A DNA stretch of 64,000 nucleotides from Pseudomonas lijiangensis (GTDB taxonomy: Bacteria; Pseudomonadota; Gammaproteobacteria; Pseudomonadales; Pseudomonadaceae): the NCBI RefSeq assembly GCF_018968705.1, contig NZ_CP076668.1, forward strand, positions 2,863,001 through 2,927,000. The letters run 5' to 3'. Positions 31,839-40,131 of this stretch are shown piece by piece. Every line of letters starts with the position of its first letter. The first letter of the stretch is position 1. A program made the translations under genes and the position numbers. The notes under the pieces were generated by a model, which was not told the origin of the DNA, made no database searches, and saw nothing but the letters and a program-made list of their open reading frames with translations.

Positions 31839-33008
31839 GTGAGGAGGATCTGGCGTTTTCTGCGTGGCCTCAACTACCGCAAAATCATTCTGCGGATGAT
31901 TTTCATCGACCTGCTGGTTTCACTGGCGGGTTATGCTCTTTATAAAGGTGCCACTCAAGACGAGGCTCCTCATTACCTGACCGCTTCGGCCGAGATTACC
32001 CAAATCGAAAATGCCGTACAGGCAGAAGGCGTGCTTCAGGGCCAGCAGCAAGTGGATGTGGGGGCCCAGGTTTCCGGCCAGTTGCAAAGCCTGAAGGTCG
32101 CTCCCGGCGACAATGTCCAGAAAGGGCAGTTACTGGCCCAGATCGATCCTCTGCCGGCGAGCAACGCGCTGCGCCAGGCCATCGTCAACAGCGAAAGGCT
32201 GAGTGCAGACAGAGATGCCGCCGTTCACCAAGCGCACCTCGCACGTTTGACCTATCAACGCTATGAGGAACTGGGGGCAGACGCTGCAGTATCGCGTGAG
32301 GATCTCGACAAGGCTCGCTTTGATCATGAAGAGAAAAGCGCCACGCTGGCGTCACTTCAGGCCCAGGTTCGTACAGCCCGAATCAACATAGAGACAGCCC
32401 GGATAAATCTGGGGTACACGCGAATTCTTGCGCCCATGGATGGCAAGATCCTGGCCATCGTTACTCAGGAAGGCCAGACGGTCATTGCCGAACAACTGGC
32501 TCCGGTGATTCTGAAAATGGCCCGGCTCGATACGATGACCATCAAGGCGCGGGTTTCCGAAGCCGATGTGGTGAAGATCAAGGCTGGCATGCCGGTCTAC
32601 TTCACGATCCTCGGGGACCGTGACAAGCGCTACAACGCCACATTGCGAGGCATCGAGCCGGCCTCTACCAGCTTCGCCAGCCAGTCCAGTGGAGCAGGGC
32701 GGTCAGATTCAGCGGTTTTCTACAACGCCTTGTTCGATGTACCCAACCCCGACGGGCGCCTGAGAATCAACATGACGGCACAGGTACGCGTCGTGCTTGA
32801 GGTGGGTGAGGGCGTCTTGACGATTCCCGTGGCTGCACTGGGCGAACAGAACCCTGACGGGACTTATCCGGTGCGCATCCTTGAAGAGCAGGACCAGATC
32901 AGAACGGAAACCATACGTACCGGCATCAATAACAAGGTCAGGGTTCAGGTGCTGTCCGGTTTGAAGGCGGGAGACAAGGTCGTTATTGGAGGCGAGGCAC
33001 CGAAATAG
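31839..33008 (+). CDS. Second MacA-like adaptor, no partner macB
   Basis: About 389 residues. The start chosen is GTG 31839, seven bases after AAAAGGG; ATG 31800 in the same frame is possible but has a poor ribosome-binding site. The protein has an N-terminal anchor (FIDLLVSLAGYALY), lipoyl halves (VDVGAQVSGQLQSLKV; NLGYTRILAPMDGKIL) and the barrel domain, and aligns along its length with MacA at 23120. No MacB gene follows: the next genes are a DUF2231-like protein and a dehydrogenase. It probably shares MacB with the other adaptor or works with an ABC protein elsewhere. A syr-syp-like box upstream places it in the lipopeptide regulon by inference. Confidence 0.88.
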   Translation: MRRIWRFLRGLNYRKIILRMIFIDLLVSLAGYALYKGATQDEAPHYLTASAEITQIENAVQAEGVLQGQQQVDVGAQVSGQLQSLKVAPGDNVQKGQLLAQIDPLPASNALRQAIVNSERLSADRDAAVHQAHLARLTYQRYEELGADAAVSREDLDKARFDHEEKSATLASLQAQVRTARINIETARINLGYTRILAPMDGKILAIVTQEGQTVIAEQLAPVILKMARLDTMTIKARVSEADVVKIKAGMPVYFTILGDRDKRYNATLRGIEPASTSFASQSSGAGRSDSAVFYNALFDVPNPDGRLRINMTAQVRVVLEVGEGVLTIPVAALGEQNPDGTYPVRILEEQDQIRTETIRTGINNKVRVQVLSGLKAGDKVVIGGEAPK

Positions 33009-33176
33009 AGGCTTTGTCTTGTCTTGAGGCGCCTTGAACATATTTAGATACGAAACGGGCTGAACTAACGGCTTGGCCATGCGTTCCTTTTCTGTGCGCA
33101 GTCTGCGCGCGCCCTGATGAGCCGGTGCCACTGCACCGCGCATGAGTCCAGGTTCGCCACACGATAAGGAGCCGCC

Positions 33177-33605
33177 GTGACCGTTACCGCCAACCCCGTC
33201 TACCGAAGCACGCCAAGCCCGCTGCACGCGATCTTGCTTGCCGGAACCGTCCCGCTGTTTCTCGGCGCCTTGCTGAGTGACATTGCCTACTTCAAGACCT
33301 TTCAGATTCAGTGGAGCAACTTTGCGTCCTGGCTTATTGCCGGTGGCCTGGTGTTCTGCGGCCTGGCGCTGCTGTTCGCGCTGGTCAATCTGATCCGGGC
33401 AGAGCACAAGTCCGGTCGCCCGGTGGTGTACTTTCTGCTGCTTCTGGGCACTTGGGTATTGGGCTTGATCAATGCTTTCGAACATGCAAAAGACGCATGG
33501 GCCGTCATGCCCTCGGGTCTGGTTCTGTCCGTCATCGTGACCCTGATGTCTGTTGTCGCCGCATGGATCGGGTTGACCAACCTGCGGTCGGGAGGTGCGC
33601 AATGA
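33177..33605 (+). CDS. DUF2231-like four-helix membrane protein
   Basis: 142 residues starting at GTG 33177, six bases after a strong AAGGAG site. Four hydrophobic segments are visible (about residues 18-36, 47-68, 80-97, 110-130), the layout of DUF2231 membrane proteins. Its stop overlaps the next gene's start in ATGA, so it is coupled to the sorbosone-dehydrogenase-like lipoprotein. Proteins of this type often sit beside periplasmic dehydrogenases and may serve as membrane partners; the actual function is unknown. Confidence 0.8.
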   Translation: MTVTANPVYRSTPSPLHAILLAGTVPLFLGALLSDIAYFKTFQIQWSNFASWLIAGGLVFCGLALLFALVNLIRAEHKSGRPVVYFLLLLGTWVLGLINAFEHAKDAWAVMPSGLVLSVIVTLMSVVAAWIGLTNLRSGGAQ

Positions 33606-34894
33606 GACACTTGCCTGCACTGTCTGTTTTGAGTGTTGCCTTGTTGCTGAGCGCATGTGGCGGCGAAGCGGATAGCACCCAGTCTCTCGGGCCCGATCCC
33701 AAACTGCCTGAGCCGCAACGCGGCCTGCTGCCGAGCATGAAAATTGCCGAGCCGGCCGAGTGGGGCGATAAAAAGCCAACCGTGCCTCAGGGCTACAGTG
33801 TTACCGCGATCGCTACCGATCTGAGAATCCCGCGTCAGACGCTTGTTCTACCCAACGGCGATATCATCGTTGCAGAAGGTCGTGGCGGCGGTGCCGCGAA
33901 GCTCAAGCCCAAGGATGTCATCGCAAGCGTCATCAAGGCCGAGGGTAATACCAAGGTCAAAGGCGGTAATCGTCTGACATTGCTGCGTGATGCCGACGGT
34001 GATGGAACCTACGAGCTGAAGACCGTGTTCGCCGAAAACCTCAACGCGCCTTATGGCCTGGCCTTTGCCGATGACAAGCTGTACGTGGCGAACCAGGATG
34101 CGCTGGTGCGTTTCGATTATGCAGAAGGCCAGACCAAGGCCAGCGGCGCGCCCACCAAGGTCACTGACCTGCCTTCCGAGATCAACCACCACTGGACCAA
34201 GGCCCTGACGGTCAGCCCTGACGGCCGTTTCCTGTATGTCGGTATCGGCTCAAACAGCAACGTCACCGAACGTGGCATGGAGGCAGAAGTCGACCGTGCC
34301 ATGGTGTGGCAGATCGATGCTCAGACAGGCGCTCACAAACCTTATGCAACCGGTCTGCGCAACCCTACGGCATTGGCGATTCAGCCCGAGACAGGGCAAC
34401 TGTGGACGGTGGTCAATGAGCGTGATGAGCTTGGGCCCGATCTGGTTCCCGACTATCTGACCTCCGTGCGCGAAGGCGGATTTTACGGCTGGCCTTACAG
34501 CTATTGGGGACAGAACGTCGACTCTCGCGCCCAGCCGCAGAATCCCGAAAAGGTGGCTGCTGCAATCAAGCCCGATTACAGCCTGGGATCGCACGTCGCA
34601 GCACTGGGCGTCGACTTCTCCATACCTGCCTTGGGCGACAAGTACGCAAACGGCGTATTCGTTGGCGAGCATGGCAGCTGGAACCGGGATAATCCGGTGG
34701 GTTACAAAGTGATCTTCGTACCGTTCAGCAACGGACGTCCAGCAGGGGAGCCGCTTGATTTCGCTACAGGCTTCAGGGATGCAGACGGGAAAACCCGCGG
34801 TCGGCCTGTGGGGGTGACGGTCGATCCACGTGGCGCATTGATTATCGCCGATGACCTGGCGAATACGGTGTGGCGGGTGACTCGTAATCGATAA
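33602..34894 (+). CDS. L-sorbosone dehydrogenase-like beta-propeller lipoprotein
   Basis: 430 residues from ATG 33602, with a lipobox LLLSAC at residues 14-19. The rest is a six-bladed beta-propeller of the GDH/sorbosone dehydrogenase family: GNRLTLLRDADGDGTYELKT, LNAPYGLAFADDKLYVAN, GLRNPTALAIQPETGQLWTV and GEHGSWNRDNPVGYKV are family blocks. Members are PQQ-type sugar dehydrogenases or related propellers in the periplasm; the substrate here is unknown. It is translationally coupled to the DUF2231-like gene and ends in a strong hairpin. Confidence 0.88.
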   Translation: MRHLPALSVLSVALLLSACGGEADSTQSLGPDPKLPEPQRGLLPSMKIAEPAEWGDKKPTVPQGYSVTAIATDLRIPRQTLVLPNGDIIVAEGRGGGAAKLKPKDVIASVIKAEGNTKVKGGNRLTLLRDADGDGTYELKTVFAENLNAPYGLAFADDKLYVANQDALVRFDYAEGQTKASGAPTKVTDLPSEINHHWTKALTVSPDGRFLYVGIGSNSNVTERGMEAEVDRAMVWQIDAQTGAHKPYATGLRNPTALAIQPETGQLWTVVNERDELGPDLVPDYLTSVREGGFYGWPYSYWGQNVDSRAQPQNPEKVAAAIKPDYSLGSHVAALGVDFSIPALGDKYANGVFVGEHGSWNRDNPVGYKVIFVPFSNGRPAGEPLDFATGFRDADGKTRGRPVGVTVDPRGALIIADDLANTVWRVTRNR

Positions 34895-34904
34895 CCCTTG
34901 AGCA

Positions 34905-34932
34905 ATGCGCCGGGCAGTAGTGCCCGGCGCAT
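34905..34932 (+). terminator. Strong hairpin after the dehydrogenase gene
   Basis: ATGCGCCGGGCA and TGCCCGGCGCAT form a perfect 12-base stem with a GTAG loop, 10 bases after the stop codon. No long T tract follows. Confidence 0.7.
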
Positions 34933-34946
34933 CTGCAACGTCAAAA

Positions 34947-34964
34947 AGTCATAAGTTAATGACT
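34947..34964 (+). promoter_or_regulatory. Operator-like inverted repeat AGTCAT-N6-ATGACT
   Basis: An 18-base perfect inverted repeat, about 80 bases upstream of the ABC-importer operon, in AT-rich DNA suited to a promoter. The regulator is unknown. Confidence 0.45.
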
Positions 34965-35043
34965 AAAAACTATTTTTCTTATTCCTGATAGAAATATATC
35001 GTCGAGCCACATCAACGGAATTTCTTGTAATCAGGAGTCAGGA

Positions 35044-36621
35044 ATGCGGCGTCTTACGGCTTTGGCAATGGCTATTGCAATCAGTGGTTCGGCGTGGGCA
35101 AAGACGCCTGCGGATACGTTGATTGTGGCTCGTTCAATTGACGATATCGTCAGCCTTGATCCTGCTGAAAGTTTCGAAATAACCGCTACAAACACGCTGG
35201 TCAGTCTGTATCAGCGCCTGCTGGAGCCTGATCGTCAGAATCCCTCCGTGCTGGTCCCGGCGTTGGCGCAAAGCTGGACCGCCGGCAGTGACGACAAGAG
35301 CCTGGTGTTCAAACTGCGTTCTGGAGCGACTTTTTCTTCGGGCAACGCGGTACGTCCAGAGGACGTCATTTATTCTTTCAAGCGTGTCGTCAAACTGAAC
35401 AAGACACCTTCCTTCATTCTGGGCGAACTGGGCTGGACAGCAGACAACATTGACGGCTTTCTTACCAAGGTTGATGAGAACCACGTAAAAGTCGCCTGGC
35501 CAGCCGGCGTAGGTAGCGCCTTTGCCTTGAGCATCCTGTCGGCAACCCCCGTTGGCTTTATTGTTGATGCGGCAGAAGTCGAGAAACATGCCAAGGGCAA
35601 CGATCTGGGCAATGGCTGGCTGAAAAATCATTCGGCGGGTACGGGGGCTTATGCGCTGCGCTCCTACACACCTCATGAGGCGGTGGTTTTGCAGGCCAAC
35701 CCCCATGCCGCCGTAGCCCCCAAGCTGAAGACGGTCGTGATCAAGAATGTCACGGATCCGGCAACACGCCGCCTGCTGGTGGTCCAGGGTGATGCGGACA
35801 TTGCTTATGACCTGGGAGCGGACCAGTTCAGCGCCCTGGAACAACAGAAGGGCGTGACTGTCCAGCGTTTCCCTTCATCGATGATCTACTACCTGGGCAT
35901 CAATAGCGGTAACACTCAGGTTCCCGCCCTGAAGAATCCCGCTTTCTGGGAAGCAGCCCGCTGGCTCGTGGATTACCAGAGCATTTCCAAAAATCTGCTC
36001 AAGGAGCAGTACAGCGTGCACCAATCGTTCCTGCCATCAGGTGTGGCCGGATCATTGGGTGACCAGCCCTTCAAGCTGGACGTGGAAAAAGCCAAAGGCA
36101 TCCTGAAAAATGCCGGCATCGCTGAAGGCACCAGAATTGAATTGAATGTCTTCAATCAGCCGCCTTACACCGATATTGCCCAGGCCTTGCAATCAAGCTT
36201 CGGGAAAGCAGGCATCGACATCACCGTTCGCCCGCTGGTTGAGAGCGAGCTGTGGGCAAAGATGCGTAGTCGTGATTATCAGCTGATCTTCACCTATTGG
36301 GGCATGGACTACCTTGACCCTAACTCCAACGCCAGCACCTTCACTTACAACGTGGAAAATGGGCCAAAGACCCTGGCCTGGCGCACCCAATGGAATATTC
36401 CCCAGCTAAGCCAGGAGACACGTGCGGCAGCCGCTGAACGCGACCCTCAGAAACGCACCGCCCTGTATGGCCACCTGCAAAAAACCGTACAGGAAAGCTC
36501 ACCCTTTGTAGTTGCACTGCAAGGCCGCAATCAGGTCGCCGTCCATGAAGGTGTCGAAGGTGTCCTGCAGAACATCACGGTTTCTCTGCCGTACTTCGAT
36601 CAGGTGAGCAAAGCCAAGTGA
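35044..36621 (+). CDS. Oligopeptide/nickel-type ABC transporter substrate-binding protein
   Basis: 525 residues from ATG 35044, preceded by AGGAGTCAGGA. A signal peptide ends near SGSAWA-KT. The mature protein is of the SBP family 5 (DppA/OppA/NikA) type: LDPAESFEITATNTLVSLYQ near the start, then FSSGNAVRPEDVIYSFKRVV. It should deliver a peptide, metal-chelate or related ligand to the permeases encoded next. It is the first gene of a tightly packed operon with GTGA and ATGA overlaps, so all six genes are probably one transcript. The ligand cannot be predicted from sequence alone. Confidence 0.92.
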   Translation: MRRLTALAMAIAISGSAWAKTPADTLIVARSIDDIVSLDPAESFEITATNTLVSLYQRLLEPDRQNPSVLVPALAQSWTAGSDDKSLVFKLRSGATFSSGNAVRPEDVIYSFKRVVKLNKTPSFILGELGWTADNIDGFLTKVDENHVKVAWPAGVGSAFALSILSATPVGFIVDAAEVEKHAKGNDLGNGWLKNHSAGTGAYALRSYTPHEAVVLQANPHAAVAPKLKTVVIKNVTDPATRRLLVVQGDADIAYDLGADQFSALEQQKGVTVQRFPSSMIYYLGINSGNTQVPALKNPAFWEAARWLVDYQSISKNLLKEQYSVHQSFLPSGVAGSLGDQPFKLDVEKAKGILKNAGIAEGTRIELNVFNQPPYTDIAQALQSSFGKAGIDITVRPLVESELWAKMRSRDYQLIFTYWGMDYLDPNSNASTFTYNVENGPKTLAWRTQWNIPQLSQETRAAAAERDPQKRTALYGHLQKTVQESSPFVVALQGRNQVAVHEGVEGVLQNITVSLPYFDQVSKAK

Positions 36622-37652
36622 GGGCAGGGGCCTCGCGCAGGATTCGAGTGGCAGGAACCGGATTATTGACTTTGCTGGTCACGTTGCTGGGCCTGCTGCT
36701 CTTTACCTTTCTGCTGACCACGCTGTCACCGGTCGACCCGGCGTTACGCCTTGCCGGTGACCGTGCCAGTGAGGCAACCCTGGCACAGGTCCGCAGTGAT
36801 CTGGGACTGGACCAACCCTGGCCAGTCAGGTTCGGCAGTTACCTCCATCAACTGTCCCAAGGCGATCTTGGGATTTCCAATACCTCCAGCAAACCGGTGC
36901 TGGAGGATTTGAAGCGTGCTTTGCCCGCCACCCTTGAACTCGCCACATTGTCGATTGTGCTGGGTGCGTCTCTGGGGTTGTCACTGGGGCTGCTGGCTGC
37001 CTGGCGGCCAGGTGGCTGGATCGACGCGCTGGTGAGACTGTTCTCGCTGATCGGTTATTCGGTGCCGGTGTTCTGGCTCGGGCTGCTGATGCTGCTGTTG
37101 TTCTATGCAACATTGCAGTGGGCAGGAGGGCCAGGCCGCCTTGATGATGTGTTTCTCTACACCATCGAGCTGCCCAGCGGCTGGATGCTGTGGGACACCT
37201 GGCGTTCCGAAGAGGAGGGGGCTTTAAGCAATGCCTTCTCGCACCTGATACTGCCCGTGCTGGTGTTGGGGTTTCACTCCATGGCGGGTATCTGTCGGCT
37301 GACCCGATCTGCGCTACTGGGTGAGATGGGCAAGGAGTATGTGATAACCGCTCTGGCCAAAGGTGCAGGGCGCGGTCGTGTGCTGTTCCGTCATGTTTTG
37401 CCCAATGTCGCAGGCACACTTGTGGTGGTGGTTGCCCTGGCTTACGCCGGTCTGCTCGAAGGCTCCATTCTCACTGAAACCGTCTTTGCCTGGCCGGGCA
37501 TCGGTCGCTATCTGACGACTGCATTGTTCGCAGGCGATGTGCCGGCAATTTTGGGCAGCACCTTGCTGATCGGTCTCTGTTTCGTCGTCGTTAACGGCAT
37601 CGCCGATGTGTTGGCTGGCATGATCGACCCACGGACAAGGGAGCTGCTATGA
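36618..37652 (+). CDS. ABC transporter permease, DppB/NikB type
   Basis: 344 residues; GTG start overlaps the previous stop in GTGA. There is an N-terminal membrane segment, a conserved LGLDQPWPVRFGSYL block, and the EAA-like loop (EYVITALAKGAGRGRVLFRH) that docks on the ATPases. It pairs with the next permease. A longer than usual loop lies between membrane segments around residues 175-205 (DDVFLYTIELPSGWMLWDTW). Confidence 0.92.
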   Translation: MRAGASRRIRVAGTGLLTLLVTLLGLLLFTFLLTTLSPVDPALRLAGDRASEATLAQVRSDLGLDQPWPVRFGSYLHQLSQGDLGISNTSSKPVLEDLKRALPATLELATLSIVLGASLGLSLGLLAAWRPGGWIDALVRLFSLIGYSVPVFWLGLLMLLLFYATLQWAGGPGRLDDVFLYTIELPSGWMLWDTWRSEEEGALSNAFSHLILPVLVLGFHSMAGICRLTRSALLGEMGKEYVITALAKGAGRGRVLFRHVLPNVAGTLVVVVALAYAGLLEGSILTETVFAWPGIGRYLTTALFAGDVPAILGSTLLIGLCFVVVNGIADVLAGMIDPRTRELL

Positions 37653-38503
37653 GCCTTTCTGTCGCTTTCGATACTGTTTCAGGGCAACGCTGGTGGCGTC
37701 GTTCACCAGCCCTGAGCCTCGGCGGATCAATGATTCTGTTGCTGCTGTTGGTTGCAATATGTGCACCTCTGTTAAGCGGTTTTGACCCAAACCAGCAAAA
37801 CATTGAGCAGCGTCTGTTGCCGCCTTCAGCCAGTCATTGGCTGGGCACCGATGGTTTCGGTCGCGATCTTTTCACTCGCCTGCTTTACGGCACTCGTCCC
37901 ACCTTGCTGCTGGTGTCGCTGGTCTTGCTGCTGACCTTGCCTATCGGCGTATTGGTGGGAGTCGCGGCCGGATTTTATGGCGGCTGGGCGGAACGCATTC
38001 TGATGCGGATAACCGACGTGTTCATGGCATTTCCGCAACTGGTATTGGCGTTGGCGTTCGTTGCCATTCTCGGACCGGGCTTGCTCAACGGTGCGCTGGC
38101 CTTGTCACTCACTGCATGGCCGGCCTACGCACGACAGGCACGGGCCGAAACCAGCGTCCTGCGCGACAGCGATTATCTGGCGGCGGCTCATCTGCAAGGT
38201 ATTACAGGTGCACGCCTGCTGCTTGGGCATGTACTGCCGCTATGCCTGCCGTCTGTGATTGTACGTGTGGCATTGAATCTGGGTGGCATCATCCTGGCGG
38301 CTGCCGGGCTTGGTTTTCTCGGTCTGGGTGTCGAGCCGCCGACCGCAGAATGGGGCTCGATGGTTGCCGATGGCAGCCGTGTCATCTTCGATCAGTGGTG
38401 GGTTGCTGCCGCACCGGGCATCGCCATTCTTCTGACGAGTTTGTCCTTCAACCTGCTGGGCGATGGCCTGCGCGATGTTCTGGATCCCCGCCATGGCTCG
38501 TGA
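37649..38503 (+). CDS. ABC transporter permease, DppC/NikC type
   Basis: 284 residues; ATG overlaps the upstream stop in ATGA. It has the family block HWLGTDGFGRDLFTRLLYGT, six membrane segments and the EAA loop (DYLAAAHLQGITGARLLLGH). It forms the heterodimeric channel with the product of 36618-37652. Confidence 0.93.
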   Translation: MSLSVAFDTVSGQRWWRRSPALSLGGSMILLLLLVAICAPLLSGFDPNQQNIEQRLLPPSASHWLGTDGFGRDLFTRLLYGTRPTLLLVSLVLLLTLPIGVLVGVAAGFYGGWAERILMRITDVFMAFPQLVLALAFVAILGPGLLNGALALSLTAWPAYARQARAETSVLRDSDYLAAAHLQGITGARLLLGHVLPLCLPSVIVRVALNLGGIILAAAGLGFLGLGVEPPTAEWGSMVADGSRVIFDQWWVAAAPGIAILLTSLSFNLLGDGLRDVLDPRHGS

Positions 38504-39341
38504 TGAAACACTCCTGGATGTAAGAGGCCTGCGTATCGGTTTTCCCGGGCCTGATGGCCAACGAATCGATGTCGTAAAGGGGATTGATTTTACGTTGGGG
38601 ACTGAAAAGGTTGCCTTGGTGGGAGAGTCAGGTTCGGGCAAGTCACTGACCGCCCGGGCGCTGCTTGGGCTGGTGCCTCGTCCGGCTCGGGTTTCTGCAG
38701 AACACATGCGCCTGGGAGGCGATGATTTACTGCGGCTGAACGAAAAGCAGTGGCAAACCCTGCGCGGTACACGATTGTCACTGGTGCTGCAGGACCCCAA
38801 GTATTCCCTCAATCCGGTGCTCAAGGTCGGCACTCAGGTCGAGGAAGTGCTGGTATTGCACACCCGACTCGGGCGTCGCGAGCGTCGTGAAAAGGTATTG
38901 GACATGCTCGATGCAGTAGGCTTGCCAGATCCGGTAAGTCTCTATGACCGTTACCCTCATGAATTGTCGGGAGGCATGGGGCAGAGGGTCATGCTGGCGT
39001 CGATGCTGATCAATGATCCTCGTGTGCTGATCGCCGATGAACCGACTTCAGCTCTGGACAGCAACCTGCGCGACCAGATGCTTGATCTGATCATGGGCCT
39101 GGTAGAGGAGCGGGGCATGGGACTGCTGTTGATCAGCCACGACCTGCCTCTGGTTTCCAGGTATTGCGACCGCGTGTTGGTCATGTACCAAGGCAACATC
39201 GTGGATCGGTGCCGGGCATCCGAGTTGGCGACTGCCAGCCATCCGTATACGAAAACCTTGTGGAACTGCCAGCCTTCGGCGCTGAGCTATGGGCATCCAT
39301 TGCCTGTCCTGGACAGAAGCCTGCTTGAGGAGCATCGATGA
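38493..39341 (+). CDS. ABC transporter ATPase, DppD/NikD type
   Basis: 282 residues from ATG 38493 (MARDETLLDV), overlapping the permease gene by 11 bases. Walker A is GESGSGKS, the signature is ELSGGMGQRVMLASML, and Walker B is VLIADEPTSALD. It is the first of two ATPases of the importer. An in-frame start 30 bases upstream is possible but would deepen the overlap. Confidence 0.92.
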   Translation: MARDETLLDVRGLRIGFPGPDGQRIDVVKGIDFTLGTEKVALVGESGSGKSLTARALLGLVPRPARVSAEHMRLGGDDLLRLNEKQWQTLRGTRLSLVLQDPKYSLNPVLKVGTQVEEVLVLHTRLGRRERREKVLDMLDAVGLPDPVSLYDRYPHELSGGMGQRVMLASMLINDPRVLIADEPTSALDSNLRDQMLDLIMGLVEERGMGLLLISHDLPLVSRYCDRVLVMYQGNIVDRCRASELATASHPYTKTLWNCQPSALSYGHPLPVLDRSLLEEHR

Positions 39342-40099
39342 ACGCCGTGGAGATCAGTTCATTGGCAGTGAGTTTCAAGCGCGGCTTGAGCCACTTCAAG
39401 GCGCTGGAAGTCGAGCAGATACAGATCGGGCAGGGTGAGTGTTACGGCCTGATTGGCGGCTCCGGCTCCGGCAAGTCGACTCTGTTGAGGGTACTTGCGG
39501 GGCTGCAGCGTGACTGGCAAGGCGACGTTCAATTGTTCGGCCAGTCCCTTGTGGCGCAGCAAGCCTTCAAGGGCAAATTGCGCCGTGATGTTCAGATGGT
39601 GTTCCAGGACCCATACGCTTCATTGCATCCCTTGCACCGCATTCGTCGCAGCCTGCGTGAGCCGCGGCAAATCAACGGATTGCCTTTTGATGAAACCAGC
39701 CTGGTGGCCTCACTGGAGCAAGTGGGTTTGCCCGCCGAGGTTCTGGACCGTTACCCGCATCAACTCTCCGGTGGCCAGCGACAACGAATCGCCATCGTTC
39801 GTGCATTGCAGTTGCAACCCCGATTACTGCTACTCGACGAGCCCACCTCGGCGCTGGACATGACCGTGCAGGCAGAAATCCTCAATCTGCTTCAAGGGCT
39901 GCGACACGATACCGGGATGACCATGATCCTCGTCAGTCACGACATGAACACGGTTGCACATCTGTGCGACAGGGCTCTGGTGATCAAGGACGGGAGCATT
40001 GAGCGGCGGCTGGACAGGGAAGGGTTATCGGCCATTGCTCAGGAAGGGCGCAGAGATTATTCAACCCAGATATTTGACCGTTCGGTCATATCTGCTTAG
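39338..40099 (+). CDS. ABC transporter ATPase, DppF/NikE type
   Basis: 253 residues, ATGA-coupled to the preceding ATPase. Walker A GGSGSGKST, signature LSGGQRQRIAIVRAL, Walker B LLLLDEPTSALD. It completes the SBP-two permeases-two ATPases set of a peptide/nickel-type importer. Somewhat short for the family because the C-terminal oligopeptide-transporter extension is reduced. Confidence 0.92.
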   Translation: MNAVEISSLAVSFKRGLSHFKALEVEQIQIGQGECYGLIGGSGSGKSTLLRVLAGLQRDWQGDVQLFGQSLVAQQAFKGKLRRDVQMVFQDPYASLHPLHRIRRSLREPRQINGLPFDETSLVASLEQVGLPAEVLDRYPHQLSGGQRQRIAIVRALQLQPRLLLLDEPTSALDMTVQAEILNLLQGLRHDTGMTMILVSHDMNTVAHLCDRALVIKDGSIERRLDREGLSAIAQEGRRDYSTQIFDRSVISA

Positions 40100-40131
40100 G
40101 GTAGCGCGCTTTGTTTTGCTTCGAGATTGTC

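Noticed and set aside
23039..33176. Search for a luxI-type AHL synthase in the regulator region
   Set aside because: No frame of suitable size with LuxI-like motifs was found; all sizeable frames belong to regulators and transport genes or their antisense.
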